Positions 1-7,095 of a DNA stretch of 21,610 nucleotides are shown here, piece after piece. The position numbers and the translations under genes were made by a program. This DNA is from CBDUBS01 sp965365445 (lineage in GTDB: Bacteria > Bacteroidota > Rhodothermia > Rhodothermales > DASSAV01). The notes beneath the pieces were generated by a model. That model did not search any database and was not told the DNA's origin. It saw only the letters and a program-made list of their open reading frames with translations. Numbering within the stretch: the stretch's first letter is position 1; each line of letters starts with the position of its first letter. Location: assembly GCA_965365445.1 (NCBI GenBank), contig CBDUBS010000051.1:1-21610 (forward strand). The letters run 5' to 3'.

Positions 1-1926
1 GCCCCGCGTGAGCCGGTCGAGCCGGCCCCAGGGCCGCCCCCGGAATGCCAGCTCGATTTCCCACAGGTTATGGAGCTCGGCCTCGAAGTGCAGATACCCC
101 ATGTTCGTCAGGCTGGTGTTGCCGTAATTCCAGGTGTGGGACGAGCCGGCCCCGATTTCGTAGTTGCGAAACAACCGGCCCGGGGTTCTTTCCTGATACG
201 TCAGCTGCGAGGAAAGCGCCTTCCGGTCGGCCAGGGTCTGGAAGCCGAGATCGTTGACTTCATGCCCCGGCGAACCCAGTTGCGCGGTGATCGAGCCGAG
301 CCAGTGCCGCCCTCCCACACGCGCCCAGGAGAGTTCGGCGGCATACCCCTGCATGGCGGTGCGGGTCGAATCCAGGTGGACGTAATCCGCATCGGGGCGG
401 CCGAAGTAGCGGGCCGAGGCGGACTGGGTGCGCAATAATCGGGCGGCCGAGCCTTCCACCCGCGAGCCTACCCAGAGGCCGCTGACGGCCCAGCGCCGCC
501 CGCCCCACGTATGCAGGAAATCGACGCCGCCGGTGTACGCCTCCCGGTGCAGCACGTCGGCCATGGCGCCCCCGAGCGACCGGTTTACGGCGGTCATCAT
601 GCCGCCCACATACGACTGTCCGTTGCGTAAATCCTTCCGCCCCCGGCCTGCGAGGTAATGCGTCAGCGGTTCGACCCGTACGGAGTGCTCGAACCCTTCC
701 TCGTCGATGAACCGGGCGCGCTCGATGGGCGTGACGGCGCTGAGCAGCCCGCCGGACCATCCCCTACCGTACCGTCCGGTCAGCTTGGCCGCTCCGGCGA
801 TGGTCGTCTGTGCGGGCATGTCCACATAGCGGCCTTTTGCCTCTCCCTGCGGCGCCCGGCCGATCCGGCGGGAGTAGAAATAGGTATGGTCGGCATCGTG
901 GGAGCGCCGGAACGACCGCGTGCTGCCGAAGGCGAACACCTCCGACCCCTCCGTAAAGAACGGCCTGCGCTCGGCGAAGTAGGTTTCGTAGGCCGTCAGG
1001 TTGACGACGGCCGGATCGACCTCCACCTGCCCGAAATCCGGGTTGATGGTGGCGGTAAGGGTGGTATTCGGCGTGAGGCCGTATTTTACGTCGGCCCCGA
1101 CCCGGCTCAACGCCTCCGTGGGTGCGGTAAACGGGTTGCCGGGTTCTTCCGGCACGCGGTCCAGGCGGCCCACGGCATACGGCAGCACTTCGAGATGGGC
1201 CGGCGCATTGATGCCGGTCATGCCGGTCAGCAACCCCGAGCGCGAGACGAAGGCGCTTCGGTCGGCCGGAACGGGGCTCCAGTAACTTTTCTCCCCCTTT
1301 CGGGCGATGGTGCGTTCGAAATTGATGCCCCAGGTGGTGCGTGCCCGTGTGAAGCGCAGCTGCGAGAAGGGTATAGCCAGCTCGAGCGTCCAGCCGGCCG
1401 AGTCGATCTGCGCGGCGGCGTCCCAGACGGCATCCCACTGGTCCGTCGCCTCGACGTCGTTGAACAGCAGCGCATCCACCTGCACTCCGCGCGGGTTTAC
1501 CCCGAAGGCAAACGCCGTCTGATGGTCCAGGTAGCTATCGACGGCGACGAAAAACATGTCGCCGTACTCGTCGGTATCGCGCCGGTAGAGCCGGCTGACG
1601 ATCGAGTCCGGCGCGGAGTCGTACAGGCGGGCGCCGATGTATAACGTCTGCCGGTCGAAAAGCACCCGGACTTCCGTTCGTTCGGTAGCCGGGGCCAGGG
1701 GGCGAGGCGCTATCTGGATGAAGCCGGCAGCTACGGGCGCGGCGTTCCACACCGGCTCGTCGAGCCTCCCGTCGATTTCGGGGGCTTCCCCCTGCACCGG
1801 GGCCGCCTGGAGGGAAGGCGCCTGGAAATCCTGCCCGCGAACACTGCCGGCGGACAGAGTGAACGAGACGAACAGCCACCCGGCCAGGGCAACCGGAAAC
1901 GTCAGGCGGGAGGGGAGCAAACGCAC
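1..1926 (-). CDS. DUF5916/CBM9-like outer-membrane protein, 3' end outside window
   Basis: I read this frame by translating the minus strand. It is open from a GTG at 1926 to the window edge (642 codons, no stop), so the C-terminus is missing. The first 30 or so residues form a signal peptide (LTFPVALAGWLFVSFTLSAG). Next comes a CBM9-like beta-sandwich beginning with the typical EIDGRLDEPVWN, then VLFDRQTLYIGARLYDS and AIPFSQLRF. The remainder contains FFTEGSEVF and many alternating, aromatic-rich strands, as in the beta-barrel half of DUF5916 proteins. The family is widespread in Bacteroidota and Rhodothermota and is probably outer-membrane; its role is not established, though a glycan-related one is often assumed. 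No in-frame ATG exists after the nrfA stop at 2035, so GTG 1926 is the best start; no Shine-Dalgarno is visible. It is co-directional with nrfA after a gap of about 108 bp, so read-through is possible. Confidence 0.85.
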   Translation of the reverse strand, partial: MRLLPSRLTFPVALAGWLFVSFTLSAGSVRGQDFQAPSLQAAPVQGEAPEIDGRLDEPVWNAAPVAAGFIQIAPRPLAPATERTEVRVLFDRQTLYIGARLYDSAPDSIVSRLYRRDTDEYGDMFFVAVDSYLDHQTAFAFGVNPRGVQVDALLFNDVEATDQWDAVWDAAAQIDSAGWTLELAIPFSQLRFTRARTTWGINFERTIARKGEKSYWSPVPADRSAFVSRSGLLTGMTGINAPAHLEVLPYAVGRLDRVPEEPGNPFTAPTEALSRVGADVKYGLTPNTTLTATINPDFGQVEVDPAVVNLTAYETYFAERRPFFTEGSEVFAFGSTRSFRRSHDADHTYFYSRRIGRAPQGEAKGRYVDMPAQTTIAGAAKLTGRYGRGWSGGLLSAVTPIERARFIDEEGFEHSVRVEPLTHYLAGRGRKDLRNGQSYVGGMMTAVNRSLGGAMADVLHREAYTGGVDFLHTWGGRRWAVSGLWVGSRVEGSAARLLRTQSASARYFGRPDADYVHLDSTRTAMQGYAAELSWARVGGRHWLGSITAQLGSPGHEVNDLGFQTLADRKALSSQLTYQERTPGRLFRNYEIGAGSSHTWNYGNTSLTNMGYLHFEAELHNLWEIELAFRGRPWGRLDRLTRG

Positions 1927-2034
1927 GGAGAGGCAGAATGGGTGACAAATGCGTACGACACGTAAACATACGCGGCCCGCACGACAGACGCCCTGCCTTT
2001 TATTGAATCTCGTACAAAATCCGGCCGGCGCGGC

Positions 2035-3489
2035 CTACCGGGAAGCGATGGGCTTCGGCGTGACGGTCTGCACCGGCGGGGGTAATGCCGGAGGAGCCGT
2101 CGCGGGCAGCGGCGCTCCGTAAATCGCCGCCAGGCCCAGCCGGGCGTAATTGACGGCGTTGCCCAGCACCCGCACGGCCTCCTGGTCGGCGTGGAAACCC
2201 ATCGAATTCTCCGCCTCGATGAAGTCGGTCAGGAATTGCGCCTTGCGCTGGTAGTTCTGTGCGATGGGTATGCGCGCATTGGTGCTATCCTTTCCGATGG
2301 CCGTCCCGATGGCCTTCGTAAGCTCCAGCGTGGCGTCGATGGCGATGTTCCGCATCTGGTAGGTACGGTCCTGGATCGTGAAGATGCGTTGCTTCAATTC
2401 CTCCTCCGACCACGGATGGCACGTCTGGCACGCATTGTTTATGTTCAGGACGGGGCTGCGTACCCAGTGGTCGCTTACCTTCATGGCGCCCACCCGGATG
2501 TACGGCATATGGCAATCGGAGCAGGTTACCCCGCTGGCCGCATGAATGCCCTGGTTGTACAGCTCGAACTCGGGGTGCTGGGCTTTCAGGACCGGCGCCT
2601 TGCTGATTTTATGCGTCCAGTCTTTGTGGCCGTTCTCTTCGTAATACGCCAGGATCTGATCGGCCTGAAGGCCCTTCGCCCACGGGTAAACCAGCGTCTT
2701 TTCCGGCCCCTCGAAATAGTATTCCACGTGGCACTGCCCGCACACGTACGTCCGCATCTCGCTTCGGGAGGCGTCGCGGTTCACGTCGTAGTCGTCGATG
2801 CCCTGCGAGGCCTTCAGGGTTCGGATGCCGTTCATGAACGCCGGGCGGGTCACGCGGAGCTGCATCGTTTCGGGGTCGTGGCAGTCGATACAGGAAACCG
2901 GATGTTCGACGAGGTTCACGGCTTCCTTGTACGGCATCTGGTTGAGCTTCGTGAACCCGGCCATCAGGTCGCCGTTGCCGGCCTGTTTGTACGGCAGGTA
3001 CACCGAAGCGTGGCAGTGCAGGCAGGTGCCCGGCTGTTTGGCTATATCCTGGCGGCGGGTGAATACCTGGTCCAGCAGCATGTAGGCGTGCCCGCGCTCC
3101 TCCCGAAAGTCCTCCGCAAAGGCGTACCCTGCCCAGAACTCCCTCAGGCGGGGATCTTCCACCAACCGCGACACCGAAACCTCCTCCCTCGGGTCGTCCG
3201 ACGTGGGTTGTTGGGGTATGGCCTCGCTTCCGCCGTACCGCGTGCGGGACATATCCACCGTTTTCCGGTACAGATCATACTGGATCGGGAAATTCTTCCC
3301 CCAGGTGGCCGGATTGACGGTCGTGTCGGTCAGCTCCACCACCCGGTAGAACGGATTCAGGGCTTCCGCCTTGCGCTCCATGATGTTCGTCAGCAGCGCG
3401 AGGATGCCTATCGTCACGAGCGTCACGACGACGATGATGAGGGGCCAGCGATACCGGCGCCATGCCCTGCGGTCAGTAGAATCGGCCAT
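2035..3489 (-). CDS. nrfA: Ammonia-forming cytochrome c nitrite reductase, catalytic subunit NrfA
   Basis: Pentaheme enzyme reducing nitrite to ammonium with six electrons, outside the cytoplasmic membrane. The 484-residue product has an N-terminal hydrophobic anchor or signal (about residues 15-35). Five heme-binding motifs follow: CLHCH 156-160, CIDCH 200-204, CGQCH 250-254, CSDCH 323-327 and CQTCH 354-358. Diagnostic NrfA features are CGQCHVEYYF, which carries the calcium/active-site Glu-Tyr pair at 256-257, and the KAQH motif at 302-305 between hemes 3 and 4, whose His is a catalytic residue by family knowledge. The first heme motif, which holds the catalytic heme, ends in His rather than the Lys (CXXCK) of the best-known enzymes. 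The gene lies 37 bp downstream of nrfH, and the ATG at 3489 is preceded by a weak GGA. Length and motif order match the family; I see no truncation. Confidence 0.96.
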   Translation of the reverse strand: MADSTDRRAWRRYRWPLIIVVVTLVTIGILALLTNIMERKAEALNPFYRVVELTDTTVNPATWGKNFPIQYDLYRKTVDMSRTRYGGSEAIPQQPTSDDPREEVSVSRLVEDPRLREFWAGYAFAEDFREERGHAYMLLDQVFTRRQDIAKQPGTCLHCHASVYLPYKQAGNGDLMAGFTKLNQMPYKEAVNLVEHPVSCIDCHDPETMQLRVTRPAFMNGIRTLKASQGIDDYDVNRDASRSEMRTYVCGQCHVEYYFEGPEKTLVYPWAKGLQADQILAYYEENGHKDWTHKISKAPVLKAQHPEFELYNQGIHAASGVTCSDCHMPYIRVGAMKVSDHWVRSPVLNINNACQTCHPWSEEELKQRIFTIQDRTYQMRNIAIDATLELTKAIGTAIGKDSTNARIPIAQNYQRKAQFLTDFIEAENSMGFHADQEAVRVLGNAVNYARLGLAAIYGAPLPATAPPALPPPVQTVTPKPIASR

Positions 3490-3526
3490 GCGTGTATCCG
3501 TTCCGTTAACGAATGGTAATTACGGG

Positions 3527-4018
3527 TCAGCGGACCCAGTGCCCGACCGTATCGTGGCAGCGGGTGCAGGTGATGGATTCCTGCTCGTGGTAATCGGCCG
3601 CGCTGTTCGTTCGCCCCTGGCCGGTAATGTGCAGCCCGGGATCGATCGCCTCCACGATGGTCGCGTGGCAGTACCGGCAGGCTTCCTCCGTCACCTCCCG
3701 ATTGCTCTGTTTGATGCGAAGCGGTTCCGGGAATGCGCCCGTGGTAAACGCAAACGAGTGCCAGAACCCGTTGGAGGCTTTCGTGGCGTATTTCCCGATG
3801 AAATCGTGCGGGGTATGGCAGTCGTTGCACACGGCTACGGCTTTATGGCTGGATTTCAACCACGAATCATAGTGGGTATCCATGATGTGGCAATTGGCGC
3901 ACGCCGCCGGGTCGTTGGTCATGTACGAGTATCCCTTCGCGTAGATGAACGTGAAAGCGCCTACCCCCAGGGCAAGCCCTACCGCCACCGAAAAGAGGAT
4001 CATGTTGAGGTTTCTCAA
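3527..4018 (-). CDS. nrfH: Cytochrome c nitrite reductase membrane subunit NrfH (NapC/NirT family)
   Basis: Membrane-anchored tetraheme cytochrome that takes electrons from the quinol pool and passes them to NrfA. The product has one N-terminal transmembrane helix (about 7-27) and four heme motifs: CANCH 40-44, CNDCH 64-68, CRYCH 114-118 and CTRCH 151-155. The first is followed by IM, giving the CXXCHxM pattern whose Met ligates heme 1 in NrfH. The spacing and the short C-terminus (163 residues) suit NrfH rather than the larger NapC or NrfB types. Start is uncertain. TTG at 4018 gives MRNLNMILF, with a positively charged residue before the helix as is usual; ATG at 4003 would begin directly at the helix. 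nrfA follows on the same strand, so the two form an operon. A 14-bp palindrome overlaps the start region. Confidence 0.94.
   Translation of the reverse strand: MRNLNMILFSVAVGLALGVGAFTFIYAKGYSYMTNDPAACANCHIMDTHYDSWLKSSHKAVAVCNDCHTPHDFIGKYATKASNGFWHSFAFTTGAFPEPLRIKQSNREVTEEACRYCHATIVEAIDPGLHITGQGRTNSAADYHEQESITCTRCHDTVGHWVR
4005..4018. promoter_or_regulatory. FNR/CRP-like palindrome at the nrfH start (tentative)
   Basis: The plus strand reads ttgag-gttt-ctcaa, a perfect 5-4-5 inverted repeat. It resembles the FNR consensus TTGAT-N4-ATCAA with one change in each half. It lies at the very start of nrfH: inside the coding region if TTG 4018 is used, or immediately before the ATG at 4003. That position is unusual for an activator, so it may be a repressor site or chance. 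Confidence 0.3.
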
Positions 4019-4202
4019 AGCAATGGCCCTGGCTTCACCCGATTCCGCTACCGTACATGCCTTTTATGCCGAACGAGTCTTAAAATCATTACCCCGTCCC
4101 AGTATTGCAAGATACCGTGTCGCTTTCATTCCGAGTTTTTTCATTCGTTACAGCCCCGCCGCCGCGCCGCCTGCCGACAGCATCCCACCGTTCCGGCTTG
4201 TA

Positions 4203-4260
4203 CGTCATCCCGTTCCCGCTTCTTTCTTCGTCGTCCCGGCCCTGCTTGTACGTCATCCCG
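4203..4260. repeat. Two outlying half-sites of the CGTCATCCCG repeat
   Basis: CGTCATCCCG occurs at 4203-4212 and again at 4251-4260, each preceded by ttgta, upstream of the complete repeat copy A whose left arm starts at 4299. The rest of 4019-4298 shows no credible gene. Open frames here have no recognisable content and consist partly of these repeats. Confidence 0.7.
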
Positions 4261-4298
4261 GCCCTACAAAAACCGCGTCACCCAGCCTTCACAAAAAC

Positions 4299-4444
4299 AA
4301 CGTCATCCCGGCCCCTCCCTCCAACGGAGGGAGGTGAGCCGGGATCTCAAAAGGTATGGATGCAACCCTGAACAAAGCCGTCATGTAACCCTTATGAGAT
4401 CCCGCATCGAGCCTGTCCCGCTCCGCGGGGTGCGGGATGACGTT
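4299..4444. repeat. Structured intergenic repeat, copy A (outer stem with three hairpins)
   Basis: The outer arms are perfect 12-bp inverted repeats (4299-4310 with 4433-4444; CGTCATCCCG against CGGGATGACG). Inside are three hairpins. Hairpin 1 has a perfect 9-bp stem, cctccctcc / aac / ggagggagg (4314-4334). Hairpin 2 pairs cgggatctcaaaag (4340-4353) with cttatgagatcccg (4391-4404) with one mismatch. Hairpin 3 is cccgc / tcc / gcggg (4417-4429). Extra right half-arms follow at 4451-4461 and 4471-4481, about 20 bp apart. The element sits between nrfH and the first GH78 gene. A second copy lies at 16929-17078. The core motif resembles widespread bacterial intergenic palindromic repeats. Confidence 0.88.
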
Positions 4445-4612
4445 TTAGGTGCGGGATGACGTTTTTAGGTGCGGGGTGATGTAAAACGGGGGGCGGTTTC
4501 ATGTAAGCGGGGGCGGTTTCCGGGGAAAAGACGGCAGGGCCGGGCTTTCACCGTGGATATTTCCTTCGCCGGGCCGTTTATTACTGCTTCACGGCAAACA
4601 GGCGCACGCACG

Positions 4613-6910
4613 ATGACGGCTACGACACGATTGCAAGTCCTTTGGTACATCGGTTTACTGACCTGGGCGGTGCAGACCGCCGTCGGGCAGCCGGGCCCTC
4701 CGCAGGGGTTGTTATGCGAATTGCTTCGCTACCCCGAGAAGGCCGTCATCACGGACGCCCGGCCGGAGTTCGGATGGATCGTCAACGACCCCGGACGGGG
4801 CGCCCGCCAGACGGCCTATCAGATCCTGGTGGCTTCGTCGGAGCGGAAGCTGGCCCAGGGGGGCGATCTGTGGGATTCCGGCAAGGTGATCTCCGACCGC
4901 TCCACCGACGTGGAATATGCCGGCAAGGCGCTCTCCCCCGAGCGGGTGTACTGGTGGAAAGTGAGGACGTGGGATGCCGCCGACCGGGCCGGTCCGTACA
5001 GCACCCCCCGACGGTTCATAACGGGCCGGTTTCAGGGGCGGAGCGGCCTGTTCCCGGGCGAAAGCCGCTGGGTAAGGACGCCCGCAGGAGAGTGGGTGCT
5101 CGAAAACCGGCAGCGCGGCGGGTACGTGGATGTCAGCCCGGTATCGGTTGCCACGCTAGGTGAGGGGCATTACGTCGCGGATTTCGGAAAAGCGGCCTTT
5201 GCGACGCTCCGGCTGCGGGCCGCCAGTCCGGGCGCCGGGGATTCCCTGGTGGTCTACCTTGGGGAGCGGAAAACGGAAAACGGGGAGGTGCATAAAAATC
5301 CGGGGCGGTCCAACATCGGGTTCAAACGGATCGGTGTGGCCCTGCGGAAAGGAACCAGGACCTATCAGGTGGATTTGCCGCGCCACGTTTCGCACTACCC
5401 GAACAGCCAGGTGCTGGCCGCGCACCTCCCCGAGGTGATGCCGTTCCGATACGCCGAAGTGGTCGCCCCGGCGGGCGTGCGGGTGGATGAATGGGTGCAG
5501 GCCGCCCTGTTCCATCCTTTTGAGGACGAGGCATCCGGGTTTTCGAGCAGCGACGACCGGCTGAACCAGGTATGGGACCTCTCGAAATACACCCTGAAGG
5601 CCACGCCCTTCCTTTCGCTTTACCTGGACGGCAACCGGGAGCGTATGCCCTACGAAGCGGATAGCTACATCCAGCAACTCGGGCACTACTCTGTGGACCG
5701 GGAATACGCCGTCGCCCGGTACACGCTGAACTTTCTCCTGTACAATGCGTCGTGGCCGACGGAGTGGCAGATGCATACGGTCATGATGGCGTACATGGAC
5801 TACCTGTACACCGGCAATACGGAGTTCATCCGCGACCACTACGACGACCTGCGGGCGAAAACACTGCTCGCCCTCGCCCGCGAGGACGGGCTCATCAGCA
5901 CCCGGACGGGGCTCGTGACACCGGCGTTTCTGGCATCCATTCATTTCAGCGGCGAGAACTTCCGGGACATCGTGGACTGGCCGCCGGGCTCCGGCGGGGC
6001 CGCGGGGGCATCGTACCAGGGCAATACGACGCCCGGCGAGCGCGACGGGTATGTTTTTACGCCCATCAACACGGTCGTGAACAGTTTCCACTACCACGCC
6101 CTCGTGCTGATGAGCCGTATGGCGGAGGCCATTGGAAAAACCGACGACGCCCGCTTCCTGGGCGACCGGGCCGCCCGGGTGAAAACCCGGTTCAACGAAC
6201 TGCTGCTGGACGAACGGCGAGGGATTTATGTAGACGGCGACACGACCGACCACGCCTCCCTGCACGCCAATATGTTTCCGCTGGCCTTCGGCATGGCGCC
6301 GGAAGCCGTCGTGCCCTCCGTCGTGGCGCACATCAGGAGCCGGGGCATGGCCGCCAGCGTCTACGGGGCGCAGTATCTGCTCGAAGGGTTGTACAACGCA
6401 GGCGAAAGCCGGTACGCCGTGGACCTGATGACCTCGGACGCGAAGCGAAGCTGGCTCAACATGATCCGGGTCGGCTCCACGATGACGACGGAGGCCTGGG
6501 ACGAGTTCTACAAGCCCAACCTGACCTGGAACCACGCCTGGGGGTCGGCCCCCGCCAACATCATTCCCCGGCGCATGATGGGAATCGAACCGCTCGAACC
6601 GGCTTTCCGGACGCTCAGGATACGCCCTCAGCCGGACGGCGTGGATCGGATCGATCTGAAGGCGCCGACCATCCGGGGGGCCGTTACGGCGAACTGGAAC
6701 CGCTCGGGAGGCCGGTACACGCTCGACGTGGTCGTTCCGGCCAATACCCGCGCGGAAGTATGGCTGCCGGGAAGCAACCCGGACGCCCTGACCGAAGGGG
6801 GAAGGCCCATCGCCGGAGCCGAAGGCGTCGAATTCCGAAGGCGGGAGGATGGGTATACCGTCGTAGAAACCGGGGCCGGCTCCTACTCCTACGCCGGACC
6901 GTGGCCGTAA
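4613..6910 (+). CDS. Secreted GH78-type alpha-L-rhamnosidase, divergent active-site motif
   Basis: Predicted to release terminal alpha-L-rhamnose from polysaccharides or glycosides, outside the cytoplasm. From ATG 4613 the protein has 765 residues and starts with a signal peptide (LQVLWYIGLLTWAVQTAVG). An upstream in-frame ATG at 4469 would add 48 non-homologous-looking residues encoded inside repeat copy A, so I reject it. A fibronectin-III-like N-domain (about 30-135; TAYQILVASS, YWWKVRTWD) is followed by beta-sandwiches. The (alpha/alpha)6 catalytic domain (about 310-650) has DGNRERMPYEAD at 339-350 in place of the classic DCPQRDERLGWTGD. The late-barrel TTEAWDE (Glu 627) and NHAWGSAPANIIPR are typical of GH78, and a C-terminal beta-domain ends the protein. 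It is first in a plus-strand glycan cluster, 185 bp before the second GH78 gene. The substrate cannot be read from sequence. Confidence 0.87.
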   Translation: MTATTRLQVLWYIGLLTWAVQTAVGQPGPPQGLLCELLRYPEKAVITDARPEFGWIVNDPGRGARQTAYQILVASSERKLAQGGDLWDSGKVISDRSTDVEYAGKALSPERVYWWKVRTWDAADRAGPYSTPRRFITGRFQGRSGLFPGESRWVRTPAGEWVLENRQRGGYVDVSPVSVATLGEGHYVADFGKAAFATLRLRAASPGAGDSLVVYLGERKTENGEVHKNPGRSNIGFKRIGVALRKGTRTYQVDLPRHVSHYPNSQVLAAHLPEVMPFRYAEVVAPAGVRVDEWVQAALFHPFEDEASGFSSSDDRLNQVWDLSKYTLKATPFLSLYLDGNRERMPYEADSYIQQLGHYSVDREYAVARYTLNFLLYNASWPTEWQMHTVMMAYMDYLYTGNTEFIRDHYDDLRAKTLLALAREDGLISTRTGLVTPAFLASIHFSGENFRDIVDWPPGSGGAAGASYQGNTTPGERDGYVFTPINTVVNSFHYHALVLMSRMAEAIGKTDDARFLGDRAARVKTRFNELLLDERRGIYVDGDTTDHASLHANMFPLAFGMAPEAVVPSVVAHIRSRGMAASVYGAQYLLEGLYNAGESRYAVDLMTSDAKRSWLNMIRVGSTMTTEAWDEFYKPNLTWNHAWGSAPANIIPRRMMGIEPLEPAFRTLRIRPQPDGVDRIDLKAPTIRGAVTANWNRSGGRYTLDVVVPANTRAEVWLPGSNPDALTEGGRPIAGAEGVEFRRREDGYTVVETGAGSYSYAGPWP

Positions 6911-6987
6911 GGGGCCGCCCCCTGCGTCCGCCGGGGGGTTGCCGGGCGCCTTCTTCCATTTTTGTCGGCGGCCCGGTTCCGGGCGGG

Positions 6988-7016
6988 TTGTATCGGGGTG
7001 GACCGACGCCTATACT
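6988..7016 (+). promoter_or_regulatory. Sigma70-like promoter upstream of the second GH78 gene
   Basis: TTGTAT (6988-6993) and TATACT (7011-7016) are separated by exactly 17 bp, matching 4 of 6 and 5 of 6 positions of the TTGACA/TATAAT consensus. This stands out in GC-rich DNA. It lies about 80 bp before ATG 7096 in the 185-bp gap between the GH78 genes. It suggests the genes from 7096 onward can be transcribed independently of the first GH78. Bacteroidota-type sigma factors prefer a different -7 element, so activity in the host is uncertain. Confidence 0.5.
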
Positions 7017-7095
7017 TTATACGACCTTCCCGGTTGGTACATATCCGGCGCCATCCGGTGTCCGTCCCGGGCTGCCTCACCAAATCACTGATACA

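Noticed and set aside
658..1644. 328-codon plus-strand frame
   Set aside because: It lies antisense to the DUF5916 gene, whose minus-strand translation is clearly protein-like; this frame shows no recognisable motifs.
2191..3519. 442-codon plus-strand frame
   Set aside because: Antisense shadow of nrfA, a product of high GC at third positions; no domain features.
4105..4371. Plus-strand frames in the nrfH-GH78 gap
   Set aside because: They are built from the CGTCATCCCG repeats and flanking low-complexity DNA, with no protein-like pattern.
4469..4612. Upstream ATG start for the first GH78 gene
   Set aside because: It would encode 48 basic residues from the edge of the repeat ahead of a normal signal peptide beginning at 4613.
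6911..6960. GC-rich inverted segment after the first GH78 as a terminator
   Set aside because: The ccccc/ggggg pairing is short with a loop of about 10 nt, and the T-run lies well downstream; not convincing.
5752..7095. Long in-frame 5' extension of the second GH78 gene
   Set aside because: It overlaps the first GH78 gene in another frame and translates to Arg/Gly/Pro-rich sequence without domain content. The signal peptide at 7096 marks the true start.
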